Source of the DNA: JBFEYJ01 sp041562215
Lineage (GTDB): Bacteria > Pseudomonadota > Gammaproteobacteria > Thiohalomonadales > Thiohalomonadaceae
Direction: 5' to 3'
NCBI GenBank assembly: GCA_041562215.1
Contig: JBFEYJ010000002.1
Span: 1 to 62,680, forward strand
Length of the DNA: 62,680 nt
The translations under genes were made by a program, and so were the position numbers. This document shows, piece by piece, positions 43,273 through 51,276 of the stretch. Numbering within the stretch: position 1 is the stretch's first letter; each line of letters begins with the position of its first letter. A model generated the notes under the pieces. The model was not told the DNA's origin and did not search any database. It worked only from the letters and a program-made list of their open reading frames with translations.

Positions 43273-43432
43273 GGAGGCTTGTGACGATACCATAATCGTG
43301 AAGCTTCTCATTTTGCGATATAGAGCGTACTAATATCAAGCATAAACAAAATCCTTCAAAGGGTAATCGACTGAAAACTCGGGTATAGTTGCCCGATTCT
43401 CAAGCCTGTAGAGGCGGAAAACGGAGAGATTG

Positions 43433-45160
43433 ATGAGAACGATGCATCGGCTGATAATCGCGGGAACCCTGCTTGCACTGGCGGGCTGCAGCGGCATGCC
43501 TCAGCAAGGAGAGCCGCAGGAGTCCCCTATCGAGGAGCCGACGGACAATGAACTCACCACGCCGTTGCCGGAGGTTGAGCTCACCCCCCAGTTAATCTAT
43601 CACCTTCTGACCGCGGAACTTGCCGGCCAACGTGGTGCGGTGAGGCTCTCCGCTGACATCTACCTGAAAACTGCCCGGGAAACCCGCGATCCCCGCCTCG
43701 CAGAGCGCGCCACCCACATCGCTATTTATGCCCGCGAGGCGGAGACTGCGCTGAGTGCCGCTCAGCTATGGGTCGAACTCACTCCCGAGGCTCTGGAGGC
43801 TCACCAGTCCGCCGCCGCCCTGCTGATCCGTGCCGACCGTACTCACGAGGCGATACCGAGCCTGAAAAAAATACTGGAAATAACCGACGACACCCCGAGT
43901 AATAACTATCTACTTGTTGCCAACCTTCTCGCCGGCGATGCCGACAAGACTCGCGCCATGTCTGTGATGGATCAGCTCATCGGAGAGCGACGTAATGAGC
44001 CTGACGCTCTCTACGCACAGGCCTCTCTGGCCAATCAGCTTGATGACCATGAGCGGGCCGAGCAGATCCTCGATGGACTGTTGGCCGATCACCCGGAGCA
44101 TACTCAGGCGAGGCTGCTGCAAGCCTCCGTGCTACATAGTCTCGGCAAGGGAGAGGCCGCCTTGGAGAGTTTGCGCCTGGCGGTGAAACAAAACCCCGAG
44201 AACGACCAGTTACGCCTCACCTATGCCCGCATGCTAATCGATGCCCGTCATCTGCCCGAAGCCCGCAAACAATTCAACGTTCTTAACCGCCGCCTGCCGG
44301 AAAACAACGATGTGATCTACGCCCTTGGGCTGCTGTCACTCGAGGCCGGCGATACCGATGCTGCCGCCGCACATTTCGACAAGTTGATTAACGACACTGA
44401 ACACGAAGTGGAAGCACGCTTTGCACTCGGCCAGATCGCCGAAACCCGAAAACGCCCCGAAGAAGCGCTCGACTGGTACCAGTCTATCCCCATGGGAGAG
44501 CGTTTCATGGACGCCCAGTTGCAGGCCGCACGTCTGATTTCCCGTGAGCATGGTATCGATGAGGCGCGTCGCTATCTCCAGGAGTTACCTCTGAGCGATC
44601 CCAACGATCAAATCCAACGCTACCTGGCCGAGGGTGAATTACTCGCCAGTGAAGGCCGTTATGAGGAAGCCATCGAGGTCTATAACGACGCACTTGTGAT
44701 GCATATAGACAATAGTCAGCTGCTCTATGCACGCGCCCTCACCGCCGAAAAAATCGACCGCCTCGACATCCTTGAGCAAGACCTCAAGCGTATCCTGAAA
44801 AAGGATCCTGACAATACCCAGGCCCTCAACGCCTTGGGCTATACACTGACAGACCGGACAGAACGTCACCGGGAGGCACTCGGTTACATCGAACAGGCAC
44901 ACCGGAAACAACCGAATGACCCGGCCATTCTCGACAGCATGGGCTGGGTTCACTATCACCTTGGTCGCCTGGACGAGGCACAGAAGTACCTCGAACAGGC
45001 TGCCGCCCTGCTCAAGGACGCTGAGGTTGCCGCCCATCTCGGTGAAGTCCTGTGGGCCAACGGGAAAAAGGAAGAGGCGAGGCAAGTCTGGAACGAGGCC
45101 CTGAAATACGCCCCGGACCACAAAGTATTGCAACAGACGATAGAACGATTTAATCCATGA
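43433..45160 (+). CDS. TPR-repeat outer-membrane lipoprotein
   Basis: 575 residues from the ATG at 43433 with GGAG 6 nt upstream. A lipoprotein signal ends in the lipobox LAGC (cysteine about residue 20). The rest is a solenoid of TPR units, for example ALYAQASLANQLDDHERAEQ, VIYALGLLSLEAGDTDAAAA and AILDSMGWVHYHLGRLDEA. TPR lipoproteins at this locus next to lolB are common; a scaffold role in envelope assembly is inferred. It overlaps lolB by 4 bp (ATGA). Confidence 0.9.
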   Translation: MRTMHRLIIAGTLLALAGCSGMPQQGEPQESPIEEPTDNELTTPLPEVELTPQLIYHLLTAELAGQRGAVRLSADIYLKTARETRDPRLAERATHIAIYAREAETALSAAQLWVELTPEALEAHQSAAALLIRADRTHEAIPSLKKILEITDDTPSNNYLLVANLLAGDADKTRAMSVMDQLIGERRNEPDALYAQASLANQLDDHERAEQILDGLLADHPEHTQARLLQASVLHSLGKGEAALESLRLAVKQNPENDQLRLTYARMLIDARHLPEARKQFNVLNRRLPENNDVIYALGLLSLEAGDTDAAAAHFDKLINDTEHEVEARFALGQIAETRKRPEEALDWYQSIPMGERFMDAQLQAARLISREHGIDEARRYLQELPLSDPNDQIQRYLAEGELLASEGRYEEAIEVYNDALVMHIDNSQLLYARALTAEKIDRLDILEQDLKRILKKDPDNTQALNALGYTLTDRTERHREALGYIEQAHRKQPNDPAILDSMGWVHYHLGRLDEAQKYLEQAAALLKDAEVAAHLGEVLWANGKKEEARQVWNEALKYAPDHKVLQQTIERFNP

Positions 45161-45774
45161 AAAAACTCCTTGTACCGGGGCTCCTGCTTCTTCTGCTAGC
45201 GGGCTGCACCACAGCCCCCACCCGCCCCCAGCCCACTGACACGGAACAAGCGTGGCAGGAACACCGGCGAGCTCTTGCCGCATTGCATGACTGGCGCCTC
45301 AGTGGTCGCCTGGGGATCCAGACAGGCCATGAAGGATGGCATGCCGGCCTAGACTGGCAGCAGCACAATGGCGGCTACACCATCCATATCACCGTCCCGC
45401 TCGGTCAGGGCTCGATACAGCTTCAGGGCGACACGACCGGTGTACGGCTGCAAACAAGCGAGGGAGAAACAGCGAGCGCCGAGGATCCCGAACTGCTGCT
45501 ATACCAGCGATTCGGCTGGAAAGTTCCCGTCGCCTCGTTACGCTACTGGGTGCTTGGGCTACCGGCCCCTGGCACAGCGATCGAAACACTGGACGACTAT
45601 GGACGTCTCAGCCAGTTGCAACAGGCCGGCTGGGAGATCTCGTTTCTCAATTACGAAACTCAACATGGCGTGGACCTGCCAGGCCGGGTATTCCTCAACA
45701 ATCACCAGGCGAAAGTACGCTTGGTGATCGGCGACTGGCAACTCTCGGCCCAACCGCCGGAAAGCGATAACTGA
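45157..45774 (+). CDS. lolB: outer-membrane lipoprotein receptor LolB
   Basis: 205 residues with the lipobox LLAGC (cysteine at 17). LolB strings include WRLSGRLGIQTGHEGWHAGLDWQ, RYWVLGLPAPG and a C-terminal VRLVIGDWQL. It accepts lipoproteins from LolA and inserts them in the outer membrane. It is coupled to the TPR gene (ATGA overlap) and to ispE (TGATG). Confidence 0.95.
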   Translation: MKKLLVPGLLLLLLAGCTTAPTRPQPTDTEQAWQEHRRALAALHDWRLSGRLGIQTGHEGWHAGLDWQQHNGGYTIHITVPLGQGSIQLQGDTTGVRLQTSEGETASAEDPELLLYQRFGWKVPVASLRYWVLGLPAPGTAIETLDDYGRLSQLQQAGWEISFLNYETQHGVDLPGRVFLNNHQAKVRLVIGDWQLSAQPPESDN

Positions 45775-46622
45775 TGCCGGGCAGACCATGGCCGGCACCG
45801 GCCAAACTCAATCTGTTTCTGCATATCACCGGACGGCGTGAGGATGGTTATCATCTGCTGCAAACCGTGTTTCAGTTTCTCGACCACGGCGACCTCCTGC
45901 ACTTCAACAGCCGACAAGACGGGAAGATACAGCGCATGGGCGATCTGCCCGGCGTCCCCGAAGAGAGCGACCTGGTTATCCGCGCAGCAAGGCTCTTACA
46001 GCAAGTGAGTGGTTGCACACATGGCGTGGATATCCGGTTGGAGAAACGTCTGCCCATGGGCGGAGGACTCGGTGGCGGCAGCTCAGATGCCGCAACCACC
46101 CTGGTCGCACTCAACCGGATCTGGTCACTTAATTTGCCCAATGCCAGCCTCGCACACCTGGGGCTCCAACTGGGGGCCGACATCCCCGTATTTGTTCACG
46201 GCCATGCCGCCTGGGCCGAAGGGATCGGGGAAAAATTAACCGATGTCGAGCTGCCAGAGCCATGGTTTTTGGTACTAAATCCCCCGGTTCATGTCACGAC
46301 GAGTGAAATTTTCAACGCAACGGAATTGACACGGGATTGTCCTCCCATCACAATACGCGACTTTCTCACCGGCCAAAAAGACAATGTCTGTCAGGCAGTG
46401 GTGGAAAAACGCCACGCTGAGGTTGCTGAAGCCTTGGCATGGCTCGGTCAACATGGCAAAGCCATGATGACCGGAACCGGTGCCTGTGTCTTCGCTGCCT
46501 TCGAGCAGGAAACACAAGCCAGAGAGGTATTCTCAGCCAGGCCGCAAGGCTGGCAGGGATTTATCGCCAAAGGATGTAACCGCTCTCCGCTACTGCAGCG
46601 GCTTGCGGACGTTGAAGTCTAG
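45774..46622 (+). CDS. ispE: 4-diphosphocytidyl-2-C-methyl-D-erythritol kinase
   Basis: 282 residues. It is a GHMP kinase with the N-terminal PAPAKLNLFLHITGRREDGYH, the ATP loop PMGGGLGGGSSDAATTL and the C-terminal MMTGTGACVFAAF motif. It phosphorylates CDP-ME in the non-mevalonate isoprenoid pathway. Its ATG shares a base with the lolB stop. tRNA-Gln begins 39 bp after the stop. Confidence 0.97.
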   Translation: MPGRPWPAPAKLNLFLHITGRREDGYHLLQTVFQFLDHGDLLHFNSRQDGKIQRMGDLPGVPEESDLVIRAARLLQQVSGCTHGVDIRLEKRLPMGGGLGGGSSDAATTLVALNRIWSLNLPNASLAHLGLQLGADIPVFVHGHAAWAEGIGEKLTDVELPEPWFLVLNPPVHVTTSEIFNATELTRDCPPITIRDFLTGQKDNVCQAVVEKRHAEVAEALAWLGQHGKAMMTGTGACVFAAFEQETQAREVFSARPQGWQGFIAKGCNRSPLLQRLADVEV

Positions 46623-46661
46623 GTTTTGCTAAGGCAAAATAGATACTTCAGCCTATTTTAT

Positions 46662-46736
46662 TGGGGCGTCGCCAAGCGGTAAGGCAACGGGTTTTGATCC
46701 CGTCATGCGTAGGTTCGAATCCTGCCGCCCCAGCCA
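46662..46736 (+). tRNA. tRNA-Gln (anticodon TTG)
   Basis: 75 bases including an encoded CCA. The acceptor stem TGGGGCG pairs with CGCCCCA, the anticodon loop is TTTTGAT (TTG), and the T-loop is TTCGAAT. It sits between ispE and prs, its usual gammaproteobacterial position. Confidence 0.97.
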
Positions 46737-46972
46737 TATACGATTTGCCGAAGGCAACACTTTCGACAGATCGGGATGGCAGGATGAGAACCGTAAAAGG
46801 TTCGACCCGAGCACGAAGTGCGAGGGAACGACGACGCGATAAGCGACGTCGGCCCGAAGGGTGAGGAGTGAATCTCCGAGTAATCCTGCCGCCCCAGCCA
46901 TATTATTGTCGTCAAACGACGACACCGATACATGAGGGTAAAAGCCCTCATTATCCTGGCTCCCCAGCCATT
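46718..46972 (+). repeat. tandem copies of the tRNA-Gln 3' end
   Basis: The last 19 bases of tRNA-Gln plus three flanking bases (46718-46739) recur exactly at 46882-46903. A third copy with two mismatches lies around 46953-46971. The 142 bp between the first two fold into small hairpins (GCACGAAGTGC and GACGACGCGATAAGCGACGTC) and contain no gene. This resembles decayed tRNA duplicates or attachment-site footprints. The 295-bp tRNA-prs space holds nothing else. Confidence 0.7.
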
Positions 46973-47031
46973 CTTTTACTGCTTACGGCAACCTGCGGCA
47001 GCGCCAAATATGCCGCGTCATTAAGGGGTTC

Positions 47032-47982
47032 ATGGTGTCAGACATGATGGTCTTTGCGGGCAATGCCAACCCGCAGTTGGCGCAAGATATTGCAGGCTAC
47101 CTTGACATGCCGCTGGGCAAGGCAATCGTCGGAAAATTCAGCGATGCCGAAGTCATGGTCGAGATTCTTGAAAATGTTCGCGGCAAACACATTTTTATTG
47201 TCCAGCCCACCTGCGCACCCACCAATGACAACCTGATGGAACTTCTGGTGATGGCTGATGCCATGCGTCGCGCGTCAGCACGCATGGTCACAGCGGTTAT
47301 TCCTTACTTCGGCTATGCGAGGCAGGATCGCCGACCACGCTCGGCACGCGTACCAATCACCGCCAAGGTCATCGCCAATATGATCTCCTCGGTAGGGATC
47401 AACAAGTTGCTGACGGTTGACTTACACGCCGACCAGATCCAGGGGTTTTTCGATATCCCTGTTGATAACGTCTACGCCTCTCCAATCCTGCTCGGCGACA
47501 TCTGGAAGAGCAAAGACCCGGATCTGATGGTCGTTTCGCCGGATGTCGGCGGTGTGGTTCGCGCCCGTGCCCTGGCCAAGCGCCTGGATGATGCGGATCT
47601 GGCGATCATCGATAAGCGCCGTCCCAAGGCCAACGTCGCCCAGGTGATGCACATCATCGGCGATGTACGCGACCGTAGCTGCGTGTTAATTGACGATCTG
47701 GTCGACACCGCCGGTACCCTGTGCCAGGCCGCCAATGCGCTCAAGCAACACGGCGCCGCCAGGGTTAAAGCCTATATCACCCACCCGGTGCTGTCAGGGC
47801 CTGCGGTCGAGAACATCGAAAATTCACAGTTGGATGAGCTTGTCGTCACCGACAGCATCCCGCTGAGCCCCGAGGCCCGCGCATGCAGCCGCATCCGCCA
47901 GGTCTCCATCGCCGAGATGCTGGCAGAGACCATACGCCGCATCAACAACGACGAGTCGGTCAGCACGCTTTATATGGATTAA
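47032..47982 (+). CDS. prs: ribose-phosphate pyrophosphokinase
   Basis: 316 residues, the class I PRPP synthetase length. It has QPTCAPTNDNLMELL, the ATP-flanking IPYFGYARQDR, VDLHADQIQGFF and the PRPP-binding VLIDDLVDTAGTL. It makes PRPP for nucleotides, His and Trp. GGGG lies 4 nt before the ATG; a GTG one codon later is an alternative start. rplY follows after 127 bp. Confidence 0.96.
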   Translation: MVSDMMVFAGNANPQLAQDIAGYLDMPLGKAIVGKFSDAEVMVEILENVRGKHIFIVQPTCAPTNDNLMELLVMADAMRRASARMVTAVIPYFGYARQDRRPRSARVPITAKVIANMISSVGINKLLTVDLHADQIQGFFDIPVDNVYASPILLGDIWKSKDPDLMVVSPDVGGVVRARALAKRLDDADLAIIDKRRPKANVAQVMHIIGDVRDRSCVLIDDLVDTAGTLCQAANALKQHGAARVKAYITHPVLSGPAVENIENSQLDELVVTDSIPLSPEARACSRIRQVSIAEMLAETIRRINNDESVSTLYMD

Positions 47983-48063
47983 CGCCGGTCTTACCGGCAA
48001 ACGGATTAAGGCTGCCGTACAGGCCTTATCAGGAGCCATCACTTGGTCGCGAGCGATGGCAAC

Positions 48064-48081
48064 AACCACCTCCGGGTGGTT
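48064..48081 (+). other. small hairpin in the prs-rplY space
   Basis: AACCACC pairs with GGTGGTT around a TCCG loop and is followed by TATTTATCT. It could be a weak terminator of prs or a leader element of rplY (ATG at 48110). Confidence 0.45.
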
Positions 48082-48109
48082 TATTTATCTATGACTCTGG
48101 AGAAACACA

Positions 48110-48736
48110 ATGAGCAAAGTTGACTTCAATATCACCGCCGAAGTCCGGAGTGACCTGGGGAAAGGTGCGAGCCGCCGCCTGCGTCACAAAGGCAAGGTTC
48201 CGGCTGTGATCTATGGTGGCGAGAGTGATCCCGTCTCCCTGACCCTTGACCACGACAACCTGTTCCACCACCTGGAAAACGAGGCGTTCTACTCCCACAT
48301 TCTTAACATCGATGTGGCCGGTAGCAAGGAAAAGGCCGTCCTTAAGGACCTGCAGCGCCACCCATCGAAGCCGATCATCATGCACGCCGATTTCATGCGC
48401 GTTTCCGAGAAGGAAAAGCTCAAGATGTCCGTACCGCTGCACTTCATCAACGAAGAGCAGGCGCCCGGAGTCAAAAAAGGCGGCCTCGTCACTCACAACA
48501 TCACCGAGGTTGAAGTCCAGTGTCTGCCCAAGGACCTGCCTGAATACCTCGAAGTGGACCTGTCCGGTCTCGATATGGAGCAAATCCTCCACCTCACCGA
48601 CATCATACTGCCTGCCGGTGTTGAGTTGATCGAGCTACTGCACGGCGTCGACCATAACCAGCCGATTGCTGCGATTCACAAAACCCGCGCCAGCAAAGAA
48701 GCCGAAGAGGGCGAAGAGGCCGGCGAAGGCGAGTAA
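48110..48736 (+). CDS. rplY: ribosomal protein bL25, long Ctc form
   Basis: 208 residues with GGAG 7 nt before the ATG. An N-terminal L25 domain (RSDLGKGASRRLRHKGKVPAVIYGG, 5S rRNA binding) is followed by the C-terminal TL5/Ctc domain. An acidic tail (EEGEEAGEGE) ends the protein. E. coli has only the short form; the long form is common elsewhere. It is followed by pth, its normal neighbour. Confidence 0.96.
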   Translation: MSKVDFNITAEVRSDLGKGASRRLRHKGKVPAVIYGGESDPVSLTLDHDNLFHHLENEAFYSHILNIDVAGSKEKAVLKDLQRHPSKPIIMHADFMRVSEKEKLKMSVPLHFINEEQAPGVKKGGLVTHNITEVEVQCLPKDLPEYLEVDLSGLDMEQILHLTDIILPAGVELIELLHGVDHNQPIAAIHKTRASKEAEEGEEAGEGE

Positions 48737-48766
48737 TCCTCGCTCTGCGGTCAAAAGAGAGAACCG

Positions 48767-49354
48767 GTGTTGTCGTCGCAAATCTTGCTCATTGTCGGCC
48801 TGGGTAATCCCGGAACGCAATATGAGCAGACGCGACACAACGCCGGTTTTTGGTTTGTTGAGGCTGTAGCCCGCCGCTATGGCGGCAGCTTCAAGAGCGA
48901 AAACAAGTTCCACGGCGAGGCCTGCAAAGTACTCGCGGAAGGCAAGGAACTGTGGCTGCTCAAGCCCATGACCTTCATGAACAAAAGCGGGCAGGCCATC
49001 GCTGCACTGGCCCGTTTCTACAAAATTGAACCGGAAAACATCCTCGTCGCTCACGACGAGCTGGATCTCCCTCCCGGCGCCGTTCGCCTGAAACAGGGTG
49101 GAGGACACGGCGGACATAACGGTCTTCGAGATACCATTGCTCAACTCGGTGGCAGCCGGGATTTCTATCGTCTGAGAATAGGCATCGGTCATCCCGGTCA
49201 CAGTTCGCAAGTCACCGGTTATGTTCTCGGCAAGGCTCCTGCCGATGAACAACGACTTCTGGGACAGGCTATTGATGAGACAATGGATATCCTGCCTCTG
49301 GTACTCCACGGGGAGTACCCAAAGGCGATGAACCAGTTACATTCGAAAAAGTAA
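48767..49354 (+). CDS. pth: peptidyl-tRNA hydrolase
   Basis: 195 residues from a GTG at 48767; the next codon TTG is another possible start. It has the catalytic and binding residues of Pth: GLGNPG, RHNAGFW (catalytic His), KPMTFMNKSG, VAHDELDLPPG (Asp) and GGGHGGHNGL. It releases tRNA from stalled peptidyl-tRNA. It is 30 bp after rplY. Confidence 0.97.
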   Translation: MLSSQILLIVGLGNPGTQYEQTRHNAGFWFVEAVARRYGGSFKSENKFHGEACKVLAEGKELWLLKPMTFMNKSGQAIAALARFYKIEPENILVAHDELDLPPGAVRLKQGGGHGGHNGLRDTIAQLGGSRDFYRLRIGIGHPGHSSQVTGYVLGKAPADEQRLLGQAIDETMDILPLVLHGEYPKAMNQLHSKK

Positions 49355-49364
49355 CAGAAATTAT

Positions 49365-49430
49365 TGTAGGAGCGGCATCCTGCGGCGATTCGCCTGAGGC
49401 CCCCTGTCGCAGCAGGATGCCGCTCCTACA
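49365..49430. repeat. REP-like palindrome
   Basis: TGTAGGAGCGGCATCCTGC (49365-49383) and its exact reverse complement (49412-49430) form a perfect 19-bp inverted repeat around a 28-base centre. It is related to the TGTAGGAGCG repeats seen in other gammaproteobacteria. A half copy lies at 39579. Confidence 0.88.
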
Positions 49431-49457
49431 CCTTGAACCTTGAACCCGGAACTCTGA
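49430..49457 (+). repeat. four tandem heptamers directly before ychF
   Basis: ACCTTGA, ACCTTGA, ACCCGGA and ACTCTGA run without gaps and end 3 bases before the ychF ATG. The array abuts the REP palindrome and resembles the heptamer array before soeC. Confidence 0.7.
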
Positions 49458-49460
49458 ACA

Positions 49461-50552
49461 ATGGGATTTAAATGCGGTATCGTTGGACTGCCTAACGTCG
49501 GTAAGTCTACCCTTTTCAACGCACTGACCAAGGCTGGTATCCAGGCGGAAAACTACCCGTTCTGTACCATCGAGCCTAACGTCGGTGTGGTACCTGTGCC
49601 CGATCCGCGAATGGACAAGCTCGCAGCCATCGTCAAGCCCGAGCGTGTCCTGCCTGCCACCATGGAGTTCGTCGATATCGCCGGCCTGGTTGCGGGCGCC
49701 TCCAAGGGAGAAGGGCTGGGTAACAAGTTCCTCGCCAACATTCGTGAGACCGACGCCATTGCACAGGTAGTGCGCTGTTTCGAGGATGATAACGTGGTCC
49801 ACGTCGCCGGCAAGGTCGACCCGGTCAACGATATCGAGGTGATCAACACCGAACTCATGCTTGCCGACCTGGAAACCGTTGAAAAGGGCATTCTGCGTGT
49901 CGCCAAAATCGCCAAAAGCGGCGACAAGGAAGCCAAGGCGAAGCAGACAGTGTTTGAGAAAGTGCGCGATGCACTTGCCGAGGGCAAACTGGTGCGAACC
50001 CTTGGCCTCACCGAGGACGAGCAGGATCAGATCTATGACCTGCACTTGCTCACCATCAAGCCCACCATGTACATTGCCAACGTCGCTGAGGACGGTTTTG
50101 AGAATAACCCCCGTCTTGATACGGTGCGCAAGCTCGCCGCGGAAGAGAACGCCGAGGTTGTCGCGGTATGTGCCGCCATCGAGTCTGAACTGGTGGAGCT
50201 GGACGCCGAAGAGGCCAAAGCCTTCCTTGACGAACTGGGGCTTGATGAGCCGGGCCTGAACCGCGTGATCCGCGCCGGCTATAAGTTGCTCGGCCTGCAG
50301 ACTTACTTCACCGCCGGGGTAAAAGAGGTACGCGCCTGGACTATCCCAATCGGGGCGACCGCCCCGCAAGCCGCCGGTGTCATTCACACCGACTTCGAAA
50401 AGGGCTTCATACGTGCTGAAGTCACTGCCTATGAGGACTTCATCGCCTACAATGGTGAACAGGGCGCAAAAGAGGCCGGAAAATTGCGCTTGGAAGGCAA
50501 AGAGTATGTCGTAAGAGACGGCGACGTGATGCACTTCCGCTTTAATGTCTGA
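49461..50552 (+). CDS. ychF: redox-regulated ATPase/GTPase YchF (OLA1 family)
   Basis: 363 residues, the same length as E. coli YchF. It has G1 GLPNVGKSTLFNAL, G3 DIAGLV, the family's ANFPFCTIEPN-type switch (here AENYPFCTIEPN), and a C-terminal TGS domain ending GDVMHFRFNV. It is a ribosome-associated ATP-preferring P-loop protein. The leader between pth and ychF is unusual: a REP palindrome and a heptamer array, with only GGA (49449) as a possible ribosome-binding site. Confidence 0.97.
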   Translation: MGFKCGIVGLPNVGKSTLFNALTKAGIQAENYPFCTIEPNVGVVPVPDPRMDKLAAIVKPERVLPATMEFVDIAGLVAGASKGEGLGNKFLANIRETDAIAQVVRCFEDDNVVHVAGKVDPVNDIEVINTELMLADLETVEKGILRVAKIAKSGDKEAKAKQTVFEKVRDALAEGKLVRTLGLTEDEQDQIYDLHLLTIKPTMYIANVAEDGFENNPRLDTVRKLAAEENAEVVAVCAAIESELVELDAEEAKAFLDELGLDEPGLNRVIRAGYKLLGLQTYFTAGVKEVRAWTIPIGATAPQAAGVIHTDFEKGFIRAEVTAYEDFIAYNGEQGAKEAGKLRLEGKEYVVRDGDVMHFRFNV

Positions 50553-50568
50553 TTCGGTGCGTAGAGGC

Positions 50569-50597
50569 TTGACAGACAGGGCGCAAAACCGCAAAAT
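50569..50597 (+). promoter_or_regulatory. probable promoter of tRNA-Met
   Basis: A perfect -35 TTGACA (50569-50574) is followed after 17 bp by CAAAAT (50592-50597), a weak -10. The sequence after it is GC-rich (GCGCCCTC), as in stringently controlled stable-RNA promoters. A GGGCGCAA/TTGCGCCC inverted repeat (50579-50604) overlaps it. Confidence 0.55.
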
Positions 50598-50623
50598 TGC
50601 GCCCTCTTGCGGAAGCGAGACTT

Positions 50624-50700
50624 GGCTATATAGCTCAGCTGGTTAGAGCACATCACTCATAATGATGGGGTCCCTAGTTCGAATCTAGGTATAGCCACCA
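50624..50700 (+). tRNA. elongator tRNA-Met (anticodon CAT)
   Basis: 77 bases with encoded CCA. The anticodon loop is CTCATAA and the anticodon stem is CATCA/TGATG, as in E. coli elongator tRNA-Met. The initiator would have the three G-C pairs and an unpaired first base. tRNA-Ile2 also reads CAT but has a different anticodon stem. Confidence 0.93.
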
Positions 50701-50706
50701 TACAAT

Positions 50707-50740
50707 AAAGGGCTTGACTTCGGTCAGGCCCTTTCTTTTT
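50707..50740 (+). terminator. rho-independent terminator after tRNA-Met
   Basis: AAAGGGC-T-TGAC pairs with GTCA-G-GCCCTTT around TTCG, followed by CTTTTT. It starts 7 bases after the tRNA. Confidence 0.93.
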
Positions 50741-50911
50741 CCCCTATCTCCTCTCCGAAAGATACCGCTCAGTCGATTGCCATCGTCAAAGAGCTGAAAC
50801 GCCCTCCTTGAAATATCGCGATCTCTCCTTTGTGTGTCTCCGCCGCAAGGAAACCGGCGAACCGCTCATCGCCTCCATCGATGGGATGATGTGGACATGG
50901 GCGCAATACTA

Positions 50912-51190
50912 CTAATTGATCTCTTCGATATAGGTGCGCGCAATCGGTGTCTGCACGTAAACCTTCTTGCCTTTCACCGTCGCCCAGAAATAGTAATAAC
51001 CCTTGTCCGGCTCGGTAGTGACCTTGCCATCCAGCACCTCCCAGCTCTTGGCATGTTCCCCGTCGGCATAAGTAACACGGTAGTCACCCTCCAACCAGGT
51101 CACGCCGAGACGTGAGATCTTGTTTTGTTGCTCCTCGCTGCAACCGACTAATAACAGCAACAGCGTTGTCGCTAGAAATACACTTTTCAT
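50912..51190 (-). CDS. small predicted lipoprotein
   Basis: 92 residues from the ATG at 51190, with GAGGG 5 nt upstream. A signal with the lipobox LLVGC puts the lipidated cysteine near residue 17. The mature part has a repeated beta pattern (WLEGDYRVTYADG, KSWEVLDGKV, YYYFWATVKGKKVYVQTPI). No known family was recognised. It is convergent with tRNA-Met and divergent from the CPA2 antiporter gene. Confidence 0.78.
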   Translation of the reverse strand: MKSVFLATTLLLLLVGCSEEQQNKISRLGVTWLEGDYRVTYADGEHAKSWEVLDGKVTTEPDKGYYYFWATVKGKKVYVQTPIARTYIEEIN

Positions 51191-51276
51191 CCTTACCCTC
51201 ACTCTTTTGTGATATTTACCCGTTTATCGACCATTATTAACTAAAATGCCAAAATAGAAACATATCAGGCTTAGCG

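Noticed and set aside
49269..50594. 441-codon open frame on the minus strand opposite ychF
   Set aside because: It lies fully across pth/ychF in antiparallel frame, has no recognisable family, and results from the GC-rich codon use of ychF.
50624..50700. tRNA-Ile2 (lysidine) instead of tRNA-Met
   Set aside because: The anticodon stem CATCA/TGATG and D-arm match elongator tRNA-Met; tRNA-Ile2 has a different stem.
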